NCBI RefSeq assembly: GCF_026278345.1
Contig: NZ_CP111085.1
Coordinates: 1,252,001 to 1,316,000 of the forward strand
DNA: 64,000 nucleotides
Direction of reading: 5' to 3'
Origin: Tellurirhabdus rosea
GTDB taxonomy: Bacteria > Bacteroidota > Bacteroidia > Cytophagales > Spirosomataceae
The notes under the pieces were generated by a model. It was given only the letters and a program-made list of their open reading frames with translations. It had not been told where the DNA came from and did no database searches. Shown here piece after piece: positions 42,168 through 50,822 of the stretch. The position numbers and the translations under genes were made by a program. The stretch's first letter is position 1. The number at the start of each line of letters is the position of its first letter.

Positions 42168-43247
42168 ATGAAGAGGACTCTCGCGCTCCTGAGTTTACTG
42201 GCCGTCCTGCACCTGACGGGCTGTAAGACGCAAAAGGAAGAAAAGGCAGAACACACCCGATTTCTGGTAACTACCCCCCTGGAAAAAGATACCGCCATCA
42301 TCAAAGAGTATGTGTGTCAGATCCGGTCGGTTCAGCATATCGAATTACGGGCCCAGGAAAAGGGGTATCTGCAGAAAATCTACGTGGACGAAGGCCAGCA
42401 TGTCCAGAAGGGGCAACTGATGTTCCAGATTATGCCGATGATGTACCAGGCGGAAAAGCAAAAAGCGGAGGCCGAAGCCAACTTCGTCGGAATTGAGTAC
42501 CAAAACACCAAAAAGCTGGCCGACAGCAACGTGGTGTCCCGCAACGAACTGGCCCTGGCTGGGGCTAAACTGGACAAGGCCAAGGCGGAATTGGCCCTGG
42601 CGCAGACCCATCTTCAATTTACCCAAATCCGGGCTCCCTTCTCAGGAATCATGGACCACTTTCAGGTGCGGCTGGGCAGTCTGGTCGATGAAGGCGATTT
42701 GCTGACCACGCTTTCGGATAACAGCAAAATGTGGGTATACTACAACGTCCCGGAGGCAGAATACCTGGATTATCACCTTACAGGCTCCAAAAAGTTGGCA
42801 AAAGTCCTCCTGCTGATGGCTAACAACCGGCTGTTTGAACACCCCGGTTTGGTCGAAACCATCGAAGCCGACTTTAACAATGAAACTGGGAATATTGCTT
42901 TCCGGGCCACCTTCCCCAATCCTGATGGACTTTTGCGGCATGGCGAGACGGGCAGCGTCCAGATGACCGTACCGCTTAAAAACGCCCTCATAATTCCGCA
43001 GAAAGCCACCTTCGAAGTGCTGGAAAAAAAGTACGTCTACGTAGTGGATAAAAACAACAAGATTCAGTCACGGGAAATTAAGATCGCTGCCGAAATGCCC
43101 CACATTTTCGTGGTACAATCGGGACTCAATAAAACGGACCGGATACTGCTGGAAGGTTTGCGGCAAGTCAAAGAAAACGAAACGATTCAGTTCAGCCTCC
43201 AGAAACCCGAGTCGGTTATAGCGCACCTGAGCCTATATGCCGAGTAG
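42168..43247 (+). CDS. RND adaptor (MexA/AcrA-like lipoprotein)
   Basis: 359 residues with a lipoprotein signal (LLSLLAVLHLTGCKTQ). The lipoyl halves ELRAQEKGYLQKIYVDEGQHVQKGQLMFQI and TQIRAPFSGIMDHFQVRLGSLVDEGDLL flank a short helical hairpin; the barrel region WVYYNVPEAEYLDYHL follows. It belongs with HAE1-type pumps, not with metal pumps. The permease starts 48 bp after the stop, so the three genes form an operon with the outer-membrane factor. Confidence 0.88.
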   Translation: MKRTLALLSLLAVLHLTGCKTQKEEKAEHTRFLVTTPLEKDTAIIKEYVCQIRSVQHIELRAQEKGYLQKIYVDEGQHVQKGQLMFQIMPMMYQAEKQKAEAEANFVGIEYQNTKKLADSNVVSRNELALAGAKLDKAKAELALAQTHLQFTQIRAPFSGIMDHFQVRLGSLVDEGDLLTTLSDNSKMWVYYNVPEAEYLDYHLTGSKKLAKVLLLMANNRLFEHPGLVETIEADFNNETGNIAFRATFPNPDGLLRHGETGSVQMTVPLKNALIIPQKATFEVLEKKYVYVVDKNNKIQSREIKIAAEMPHIFVVQSGLNKTDRILLEGLRQVKENETIQFSLQKPESVIAHLSLYAE

Positions 43248-43295
43248 TACACCTGTCCATCGGCCGGCCTGTGCCGTGCCAATCCATCACAAACT

Positions 43296-46200
43296 ATGTT
43301 CAATAAGTTCATACGCAGACCGGTATTTGCGATTGTCATATCGGTTATGATCGTCTTTGTCGGGGTACTGGCCATCAAGAAACTGCCCATTTCGCAGTTT
43401 CCGGATATTGCGCCGACTACCGTCAACATCTTTATCGCTTATCCGGGCTCCAGTGCGGACGTACTGGTAAAGTCAACGCTCATTACGCTGGAACAGGCCA
43501 TTAACGGCGTGCAGGATATGCGCTACATCGCCACCGACGCCACCAGCGCCGGGGAGGCAACCCTCCGCATCATCTTTGAACCGGGCACGGACCCCAACGA
43601 TGCCGTCATCCGGGTAAAAACTCGGGTAGACCAGGTCATGCCGCTGCTGCCCGAACTGGTTCAGCGGGAAGGGGTTATCATCACCCCTGTGCAGCCCAGT
43701 ATGCTCATGTACGTCAACCTCTATTCGAAGGGGAAGAGCATTGACGAAAAATTTTTGTTCAACTACGCCACGGTGAAGATGATTCCCGAAATCCAGCGGA
43801 CGAAAGGGATTGCCCGGGCCCAGATCCTGGGGAGCCGGCGGTACGCCATGCGCGTGTGGCTGAACCCCGACCGCATGCGGGCCTACAACATCTCGGTGGA
43901 AGAGGTCATGAAGGCGATGGGCGAACAAAGCATCATCGGCCGCCCCGGCCGGATCGGGCAAAGCTCCGGGATTGAAGCCCAGTCGCTGGAATACGTGCTT
44001 ACCTACAAAGGCCGGTACAGTGATCCCAAGGAGTACGAGGACATCATCATCCGGGCCAATTCGGAAGGGGAAAGCATTCACCTGAAAGACATTGCCAAGG
44101 TCGAACTGGGGAGCGAATTCTTCGACATTTATTCCAACCTGGACGGCCACGCTTCGGCCGCTATCGTCCTGCGTCAGAACTACGGCAGTAACGCCAAGGA
44201 AGTGATCGAAGAGGTAAAAGCCAAGCTCGACGTCATGAAAGCTTCCTTCCCTCCGGGAATGGACTACAAGATCAGCTACGACGTATCGCAGTTTCTGGAC
44301 GCCTCCATCGAGCAGGTGATCGACACCCTGCGGGACGCCTTCCTGCTGGTGGCCTTCGTGGTGTTCATCTTCCTGGGCGACTGGCGTTCAACCCTGATTC
44401 CGATTCTGGCCGTTCCGGTTTCCCTCATCGGGGCTTTCTTCGTCATTCAGTTCTTCGGGATTTCCATCAACCTGATCACGCTGTTTGCCCTCGTCCTGGC
44501 GATCGGGATTGTGGTCGACGACGCCATTGTGGTCGTGGAGGCCGTACACGCCAAGTTTGAGGAGGAGCCGGGCATTTCGCCTTACCGGGCCGTTAAGAAA
44601 GTGCTCGGTGAGATCAGCGGCGCCATCATCGCCATTACGGCGGTGATGGTCTCGGTCTTCCTGCCGATCTCGTTCATGACGGGTCCGGTCGGTACCTTCT
44701 ACCGCCAGTTCTCGATCACCATGGCCAGTTCCATTGTCATTTCGGCCCTGATCGCCCTGACGCTGACGCCGGTGCTCTGCGCCATGCTGCTGAAAAACCA
44801 CCATGGTCATCCGAAGAAGAAGAACATCCTGACCCGGGCGCTCGACAGCTTCAACCGCGGATTCGACAAAATGACCGGCCGGTACGTAAGCCTGCTGAAA
44901 CGGATCGTCAACCGGCGGGTGGTCACCTTCGGCGTGCTGCTGGCGTTCTGCGCCGGGATTTACTACGAGAGCCAGATTGTCCCCTCCGGCTTTATTCCGA
45001 ACGAAGACCAGAGTACGATTTACGCCATTATCCAGACGCCTCCGGGTTCGACCCTGGAGAAAACCAACGAAGTTTCCCAGCGGCTGCAGAAAATTTGCGA
45101 AGAGGTGGAGGGCATTGAATCGGTGTCTTCGCTGGCCGGTTACGAGATCATGACCGAAGGCCGGGGTTCCAACGCCGGTACCTGTCTGATCAACCTAAAA
45201 CCCTGGTCGGAGCGCCACGAGAACGTGAAGGAGATCATGGAAGAACTGGAAGAAAAATCCAGAGGACTGGGCGCCACAGTCGAATTCTTCGAACCACCCG
45301 CCATCCCGGGCTTTGGTACCTCGGGCGGTTTCTCCATGCGTCTGCTGGATAAGAATACCGATACGGACTACGCCGAGTTCGACCGGGTCAACAAGGAGTT
45401 CATGGAAAACCTCGGCAAGCGGAAAGAACTGACGGGCCTGTTTACCTTCTTTGCGGCCAACTACCCGCAGTACGAACTGGAGATCGACAACAACCTGGCC
45501 ATGCAGAAAGGCGTGTCGATCGGCAAGGCCATGGAAAACCTGAACATCATGATCGGGAGTACCTACGAACAGGGCTTCATCAAGTTCAACCAGTTTTTCA
45601 AGGTGTACGTGCAGTCGGACCCGAGTTTCCGGCGGCTTCCGACGGATCTGCTGAAGCTGTACGTCAAAAACGACGCGGGCGAAATGGTGCCCTACTCGGC
45701 CTTCATGAAGCTTAAAAAAGGGCAGGGTCCCAACGAGATTACCCGGTTCAACCTGTACAACTCCTCCGCCATTCAGGGACTGCCCGCCAAGGGCTATACC
45801 ACCGCGGAGGCCATCCAGGCCATCCGGGAAGTAGCCGCCAAGACGCTGCCCAAAGGCTACGACATCGCCTTCGAAGGACTTTCCTACGACGAATCCATGC
45901 GGGGCAATGAGGCGCTGTACGTCTTCCTGATCGTTCTGGCCTTCGTTTACCTGGTGCTGGCCGCGCAGTACGAAAGCTTCATTATTCCGCTGGCCGTGGT
46001 GTTCTCGCTGCCGGTCGGAGTGTTCGGGTCCTTCCTGATGCTGAAGCTGATGGGCCTGGAAAACAACATCTACGCCCAGATCGGTCTCATCATGCTGGTG
46101 GGTCTGCTGGGTAAAAACGCCGTACTGATCGTGGAGTTTGCCATTCAGAAGCGGCAGCAGGGTGAAACGATTCTCAACGCCGCCATTGAAGGTGCCCGGG

Positions 46201-46478
46201 TTCGTTTTCGTCCCATCCTGATGACCTCCTTCGCCTTTGTGGCCGGTTTGATTCCCCTGATTCTTGCCACCGGGGCCGGGGCAATCGGGAACCGTACCAT
46301 CGGGGGTTCAGCCCTGGGTGGAATGCTGTTCGGAACCTTATTCGGGGTCATCATCATCCCCGGACTGTATTACATCTTCGGTCACCTGGCCGATGGCCGG
46401 TCGCTGATTAAAAACGAAGACGAAGAGCCGCTCACCGAAGTAATTGAACCCCGCTATGTGGAAACAGACAACGATTAA
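43296..46478 (+). CDS. HAE1-type multidrug RND permease
   Basis: 1060 residues, AcrB/MexB length. The start FNKFIRRPVFAIVISVMIVFVGVLA and FPDIAPTTVNIFIAYPGSSADVLVKSTLITLEQAINGV are typical; helix 4 has the LAIGIVVDDAIVVVE Asp pair for proton coupling, and GLLGKNAVLIVEFA holds the conserved Lys of helix 10. It exports hydrophobic compounds such as drugs, dyes or bile-salt-like agents together with its adaptor and outer-membrane factor. The substrate range cannot be inferred. Its 3' end overlaps the next gene by 23 bp. Confidence 0.92.
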   Translation: MFNKFIRRPVFAIVISVMIVFVGVLAIKKLPISQFPDIAPTTVNIFIAYPGSSADVLVKSTLITLEQAINGVQDMRYIATDATSAGEATLRIIFEPGTDPNDAVIRVKTRVDQVMPLLPELVQREGVIITPVQPSMLMYVNLYSKGKSIDEKFLFNYATVKMIPEIQRTKGIARAQILGSRRYAMRVWLNPDRMRAYNISVEEVMKAMGEQSIIGRPGRIGQSSGIEAQSLEYVLTYKGRYSDPKEYEDIIIRANSEGESIHLKDIAKVELGSEFFDIYSNLDGHASAAIVLRQNYGSNAKEVIEEVKAKLDVMKASFPPGMDYKISYDVSQFLDASIEQVIDTLRDAFLLVAFVVFIFLGDWRSTLIPILAVPVSLIGAFFVIQFFGISINLITLFALVLAIGIVVDDAIVVVEAVHAKFEEEPGISPYRAVKKVLGEISGAIIAITAVMVSVFLPISFMTGPVGTFYRQFSITMASSIVISALIALTLTPVLCAMLLKNHHGHPKKKNILTRALDSFNRGFDKMTGRYVSLLKRIVNRRVVTFGVLLAFCAGIYYESQIVPSGFIPNEDQSTIYAIIQTPPGSTLEKTNEVSQRLQKICEEVEGIESVSSLAGYEIMTEGRGSNAGTCLINLKPWSERHENVKEIMEELEEKSRGLGATVEFFEPPAIPGFGTSGGFSMRLLDKNTDTDYAEFDRVNKEFMENLGKRKELTGLFTFFAANYPQYELEIDNNLAMQKGVSIGKAMENLNIMIGSTYEQGFIKFNQFFKVYVQSDPSFRRLPTDLLKLYVKNDAGEMVPYSAFMKLKKGQGPNEITRFNLYNSSAIQGLPAKGYTTAEAIQAIREVAAKTLPKGYDIAFEGLSYDESMRGNEALYVFLIVLAFVYLVLAAQYESFIIPLAVVFSLPVGVFGSFLMLKLMGLENNIYAQIGLIMLVGLLGKNAVLIVEFAIQKRQQGETILNAAIEGARVRFRPILMTSFAFVAGLIPLILATGAGAIGNRTIGGSALGGMLFGTLFGVIIIPGLYYIFGHLADGRSLIKNEDEEPLTEVIEPRYVETDND

Positions 46479-47889
46479 ATACCTCGCGATGGCCGCTCTG
46501 GCCTTTGCAGTGGCCGGCTGTAACGCCCCGGCCCTGGTCCTGAAAACAGAAAATAAAGCCGTTCCTACGGAATACACCAGCTCCCAGGACTCAACCAATT
46601 CGGCAAAGGTCAGCTGGCGGGAATTTTTTACCGATCCCCACCTGAAGGACCTGATCGAAACGGCCCTGAAGAACAATCAGGAACTGAACATAACGCTGCA
46701 GGAAATCCAGATTGCCCAGAATGAAGTCCGGGCCCGGCAGGGGGAATACCAGCCGTTTGTGGGCCTGAGAGGCGGCACCAGCGTAGACAAGGTGAGCCGG
46801 TACACGCTGCCGGGGGCCACGGTGGATGCCACCGAAATCAAGCCCGGCAAACACACGCCCGATCCGCTGGGCAACGTGTTCGCGGGCGCCGTGGCTACCT
46901 GGGAAGTGGATATCTGGCACAAACTGCGCAACGCCAAAAAGGCGGCAGTTAACCGCTACCTGGCCAGCGTGGAGGGGAAGAATTTCATGGTCACCAACCT
47001 GATTGCCGAAATCGCCAATTCGTACTACGAACTGCTGGCTCTCGACAATCAGCTTGAAATTCTCCGGCAGAACATCGAAATCCAGAGCAACGCGCTACAT
47101 ATCGTGCGACTGCAGAAAGAATCGGCCCGGGTGACGGAGCTGGCCGTCCGGCGGTTCGAAGCCCAGGTGCTCAACACCCGGAGCCTGCAGTACAACGTCC
47201 AGCAGCAGATCGTGGAAACCGAAAACCGAATTAATTTCCTCGTGGGCCGGTTCCCACAGCCGGTGGCCCGGAACCCGAAGGATTTCAACAAGCTCGTGCC
47301 GACGGCCGTTCAGGCCGGGATTCCGTCGCAGCTCCTCCAGAACCGCCCCGACATCCGGCGGGCCGAACAGGAGCTGGAAGCGGCGAAGCTGGATGTCAAA
47401 GTGGCCAGAGCCCGGTTTTATCCCTCGCTCGGCATTTCGGCGGGGCTCGGGTTCCAGGCCTTCAATCCGGCCTACCTGCTAAAAGCTCCGGAATCGTTGA
47501 TTTTCTCGCTGGCGGGTGATCTGGCGGGGCCGCTGATCAACAAAAACGCCATCATCGCCGATTACAACAGCGCCAGCGCCCGGCAGGTCCAGGCGGTTTT
47601 CAACTACGAACGGACCATTCTCAATGCGTACATCGAGGTCGCCAACCAGCTGTCCCGAATCAGCAATCTGGAAAAGAGTTACGACCTGAAGGCGAAGGAA
47701 GTCGACGCGCTGACCCAGTCGATCACGATTTCCAACAGCCTGTTCGGGTCTGCCCGGGCCGACTATATGGAGGTGCTCCTGACCCAGCGGGAAGCGCAGG
47801 AATCAAGGTTTGACCTGGTCGAAACCAAAATGCAGCAACTCAATGCCACGGTATCCATTTATCGGGCCCTTGGCGGCGGGTGGAAATAA
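46456..47889 (+). CDS. NodT-family outer-membrane factor (lipoprotein)
   Basis: About 477 residues from ATG 46456 within the permease 3' end. The signal peptide ends AVAGCNAP, a lipobox, as in OprM-type factors. WREFFTDPHLKDLIETALKNNQELNITLQEIQIAQNEVRA is the opening of the NodT/OprM family and SQLLQNRPDIRRAEQELEAAKLDVKVARARFYPSLGISAG is the second hallmark. It forms the exit duct of the pump. Coupled translation is likely because of the overlap. Confidence 0.9.
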   Translation: MWKQTTIKYLAMAALAFAVAGCNAPALVLKTENKAVPTEYTSSQDSTNSAKVSWREFFTDPHLKDLIETALKNNQELNITLQEIQIAQNEVRARQGEYQPFVGLRGGTSVDKVSRYTLPGATVDATEIKPGKHTPDPLGNVFAGAVATWEVDIWHKLRNAKKAAVNRYLASVEGKNFMVTNLIAEIANSYYELLALDNQLEILRQNIEIQSNALHIVRLQKESARVTELAVRRFEAQVLNTRSLQYNVQQQIVETENRINFLVGRFPQPVARNPKDFNKLVPTAVQAGIPSQLLQNRPDIRRAEQELEAAKLDVKVARARFYPSLGISAGLGFQAFNPAYLLKAPESLIFSLAGDLAGPLINKNAIIADYNSASARQVQAVFNYERTILNAYIEVANQLSRISNLEKSYDLKAKEVDALTQSITISNSLFGSARADYMEVLLTQREAQESRFDLVETKMQQLNATVSIYRALGGGWK

Positions 47890-48032
47890 AAAGCGGATTC
47901 CTCGCAAAGATGTTAAGGGAGAATTGCGGCAACCGAAAATTGCTCGTTGCCATCGTTTCGCTACGGCCATTTTCAATTGAGCCTAAAACAAGTTTGTGTC
48001 AAACGTAAGCGTAAGCCACCGGTGTATTGGAC

Positions 48033-48979
48033 AAACGATCGTTTTCCTGATATACTATCCGGCTGAAGACTTACCCGCCTATCAAAGCAGGCGGTGCCGG
48101 GACGGGAACGGGATTGAGGTCAAAAGATTCCGGACAAGAGCCTGAACATTGGAACTGGGATATGCTTATCTTAGCTTTACTTTGCTCTGCGATGGAGGCC
48201 GACTTCCCCCACTTACCGCCCTGGACCTACTGGAGCTCCTGCTTTTGCAGCAGGCCTGCACCCCCCGGATCGACCAATGGGGGCTGGACGACGGCAATCT
48301 GTACCCGCCCGAAATAAGGCGGCTACAGCAACTCGTTACCCTTAGCAACCTGTTTGTGCCGGAACTTGCCCACCTGGAACTGCCCCAAAAGGCGGAAGCC
48401 CTGCTGGAAGGAAGTTTTCTGTTGAATCGAGACCCGCAACACTATAGCGCCCTGTTAGGGCAGATGCAGGAACGTATCGCCGGTGAAACGGCTCTGTATA
48501 AGTGCTCCTCTTCGATGGAGTTGCGCTATCTCCAACGGACTTTCACTCGTCTGCTGCGCTTCAAGCGACTGGCCGGGCAACTTCTGTCATTTAACAGCGG
48601 CCTGCTGGAAGCTAACTTTTACTTGTATCATTCCTGCCTGCTGACGAAGGCAGTCGGCCAGGCGGTCGATACGGCCGAAATTGACGAGTTCCTGAGGGCA
48701 GTTATCGACCCGCGGCGGCAGGCATTCACCGAAGCCGAATTGGTAGCGAAACATGGCTATCCGGTGGCAGACCCTACCGAAGATGACCTGGACTTCTGGT
48801 AAGCAGGTTGGGTTCGGTGCTTCCTCGTTCCTCATCCGAAGAATAATGGCCCCAGGAGCAGGAAACTGAAATATCTTAACAAAGTCAAAGGTTGCTTTCT
48901 ACATGGATTAGAAGAAGTGGTCTCTTCTGACTTACAAAACCTCTGGCTTTTTTAATACGCCGTCTCAAAAAACGAGGGT
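48033..48979. repeat. 950-bp inverted duplication, copy 2
   Basis: Inverted partner of 20524-21473. It starts at AAACGATCGTTTT and ends at GCCGTCTCAAAAAA-GAGGGT. Similarity stops just where this copy enters the MITE (48963 on) and where the other copy diverges. Confidence 0.85.
48162..48802 (+). pseudogene. frameshifted copy of the 213-aa unknown gene
   Basis: The copy begins ATG CTT ATC TTA like the 20.7-kb gene and is one base shorter: GACTTCCCCC (48201-48210) replaces GACTTTCCCCC, a one-T loss that throws the rest out of frame. The main frame from codon 14 on is otherwise open and about 90 percent identical in protein to the intact copy up to DLDFW. It could only be expressed from a non-ATG start such as TTG 48149, or by slippage. 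Confidence 0.65.
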
Positions 48980-48984
48980 GGTTG

Positions 48985-48996
48985 CGGTCCGCCGCT
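48985..48996 (+). repeat. REP-like palindrome, left half, split by IS110
   Basis: CGGTCCGCCGCT is the left half of the consensus; the right half GCGGTTG follows the IS110 element at 50423. Joined, they read like the copy at 27974. Confidence 0.65.
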
Positions 48997-49010
48997 CATA
49001 TCTTTGGTTT

Positions 49011-49220
49011 TCTTTGATATAGTTGGAAAGAGTGCAATTTTGGGTTAGTCCCTGACAGGGGTGGGCAGCAGCCCGGGTTCCGCCGCTAACACGTCTATGA
49101 TGACGATGTTGTACCGCTGGTCTATCTGTCCACCCTGCTTTTTCTCAGTAACTTCAACAGTACCTATGGATACGGTTCTGTACTGTAATCCTGCATACAT
49201 GTGCAAAAGACGAGAAAAGC
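49011..49220 (+). ncRNA. candidate IS110 bridge RNA
   Basis: On paper this folds into a 5' hairpin (TCTTT/AAAGA, 49011-49031) and two internal loops. Loop one is closed by 49056-49068 with 49126-49137 (12 bp, one bulge, one G-U) and capped by a hairpin (49088-49095 with 49102-49110). Its 5' side ends TCCGCCGCT (49079-49087), identical to the left target 48988-48996; its 3' side has ACCGCTGG (49113-49120), the reverse complement of the right junction 50420-50427. Loop two is closed by 49138-49146 with 49212-49219 and holds ACAGTACC (49157-49164), identical to the element's right end 50414-50421. A right donor guide is not clear. Confidence 0.7.
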
Positions 49221-49249
49221 GGTCAGTTCACTTCTAACCCTTATCCACT

Positions 49250-50368
49250 ATGAAAGCGACAGCTACCTTCCTACGTTACGGGGTGGGCTTTGACATTGGC
49301 AAAGACACCATTCACGTTTGTGTTTCCGTTATGGACACCACCGGAAAAGTGACGGTCAAAGGAACCACTAAACTAGTTAACAAGGCGGCCGCTTTCTCAG
49401 GACTAATGACCTGGCTAGGAAAGCACTGTAAGCAGACAGACCTACCGGTTCGCTATGTCATGGAAGCCACAGGCGTTTATCATGAGACCCTGGCCTGGTA
49501 TCTGTTTACCAAAGACCAATCGGTCAGTGTGGTCCTGCCAAACAAAGCAAAGCACTACCTCAAAAGCCTGGGTCTCAAGTCTAAGAATGACCGCATTGAT
49601 GCACAAGGGCTGGCTCGTATGACGCTTGAACAGCAACTGCCGCTTTGGCAACCACTCTCGAAGAACATATACAGTCTGCGGATGCTAACTCGTCAACACC
49701 AAAGGTTACAGGAACTGAAGACCCAAAGCCAGAATCAAAAGCACTCTATTGAGTACAGCCAGTTCAGCGATGGGTTCATCCTCAAACAGCTTGACAACCT
49801 CATTACTCTCTATGACAGGCAGTTGACCGAAATCAGTCAGGCCATTAATGATCTGCTGGACGATGATCAACCTTTACGGGAAGGCATTGATCGGCTGAGT
49901 GCCATCAAGGGGCTGGGCCGACTGTCGGCCGCTACACTAGTGGCAGAGACAAATGGCTTCACGGGCTTTGAGAACGTACGGCAACTAGTGAGCTTTGCTG
50001 GCTATGACGTAGTGGAAAACCAATCGGGCAAACATATCGGTAAGACGCGCATCTCAAAAAAGGGGAACAGTCGCATTCGTCGTATCTTGCATCTACCCGC
50101 TCTCAATGCGGTGCGTTTTGGTGAACCTGGCTGTGCCGCCCTTTATGAGCGGGTCTATAGCCGATCACGCATCAAAATGAAAGCGTATGTAGCCGTCCAG
50201 AAAAAGCTGCTTACTCTATGTTATGCTCTCTGGCGCAACGGGTCTGAGTACGAGCCTAGTTACTCTCCAACTACGACAAAGAACGTATCGGACCAGGCTA
50301 AAAAAATAGTCCCGACTAGCGGGACTACACAGGACCAAGAGGCCGAAGCCATCTTGTCCCACAGGTAA
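49250..50368 (+). CDS. IS110-family DEDD transposase
   Basis: 372 residues. The RuvC-like N-terminal domain has D15 (GFDIGKDT), E72 (VMEATGVYHE), D114 and D117 (KNDRIDAQ), the DEDD set. The C-terminal Tnp_20 domain has SAIKGLGRLSAATLVAE and VSFAGYDVV, and the probable catalytic serine is S274 in KKGNSRIRRILHLPAL. A coiled-coil-like linker lies between. These recombinases act with a bridge RNA that pairs with target and donor DNA. The frame is intact, so the element may be active. Family size and domain order are normal. Confidence 0.92.
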   Translation: MKATATFLRYGVGFDIGKDTIHVCVSVMDTTGKVTVKGTTKLVNKAAAFSGLMTWLGKHCKQTDLPVRYVMEATGVYHETLAWYLFTKDQSVSVVLPNKAKHYLKSLGLKSKNDRIDAQGLARMTLEQQLPLWQPLSKNIYSLRMLTRQHQRLQELKTQSQNQKHSIEYSQFSDGFILKQLDNLITLYDRQLTEISQAINDLLDDDQPLREGIDRLSAIKGLGRLSAATLVAETNGFTGFENVRQLVSFAGYDVVENQSGKHIGKTRISKKGNSRIRRILHLPALNAVRFGEPGCAALYERVYSRSRIKMKAYVAVQKKLLTLCYALWRNGSEYEPSYSPTTTKNVSDQAKKIVPTSGTTQDQEAEAILSHR

Positions 50369-50584
50369 TTCAAAGATATTGAAAAAATACTAACTCAAAA
50401 CTTGCAAAGCACGACAGTACCAGCGGTTGTACAACTCGAAGGGAGCAACAAATTCTTGCTTTGGTCTTCTAATAAATGCCGTTTCAAGCCTTATGAAGCA
50501 CTAGACTCCACCGCACACAAGCTTATACGGACTAAAAGGAGAACCTTGGTTGAGTTGTGCAACAACCACTAGCGTTTTGTGAGA

Positions 50585-50822
50585 TTCATCCACCTTTCAT
50601 CTATTGGCCGCTAAAATGGAAAGTTTAGGGATGCTCATTTTCTTATTTTTACTCAAACTTTCACGAAGATCGCAAAACGTCGTCAAAGCAGGGTATGAAT
50701 ACAACGTTTCATATAATAGAAAAGGGCTTAGAGGATGTTATTTAAGATATAAATATTTTAAGTTAAGCATCCTATTGGGAGCTTAGAAGTCAATTGAAAA
50801 AACTTATAGACCACTATAATAT
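50585..50822. other. AT-rich non-coding gap
   Basis: From the MITE end to the next gene the sequence becomes AT-rich. Short frames are present but none looks coding; no T-run hairpin or RNA gene is seen. Promoter sequence for 50823 is likely here. Confidence 0.3.

Larger units (their letters stand above)
48995..50422 (+). mobile_element. IS110-family element with bridge-RNA-like 5' end
   Basis: About 1.43 kb, no terminal inverted repeats, one DEDD transposase. Boundaries come from comparison with the uninterrupted repeat at 27974: left flank ends at CT (48995-48996), right flank starts at GCGGTTG (50423). Both fit a dinucleotide core as in IS621; the right core reads CA (50421-50422) instead of CT. 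The 253-bp 5' non-coding end and 54-bp 3' end are the layout of IS110-group elements, whose bridge RNA is in the 5' end. Insertion into a REP-like sequence is known for several IS110 members. Confidence 0.82.
48963..50584. mobile_element. IS1182-derived MITE, copy B, carrying IS110
   Basis: The left end TCTCAAAAAACGAGGGTGGT (48963) and the right end, read inward, TCTCACAAAACGCTAGTGGT (50584) match IS1182-type ends. Without the IS110 element (48997-50422) the remaining 196 bp align with MITE A along their length, including the REP-like motif. The order of events was: MITE, then REP-like insertion, then IS110 insertion into the motif. Confidence 0.55.

Noticed and set aside
49046-49090. Alternative fold of the IS110 5' region as GTTAG...CTAAC enclosing two small hairpins
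   Set aside because: It competes with the longer stem 49056-49068/49126-49137, which is more stable and places the guide matches in an internal loop.
50604-50786. A 60-codon frame after the IS110/MITE region
   Set aside because: It has no promoter or recognisable family and looks like a chance frame in AT-rich DNA.
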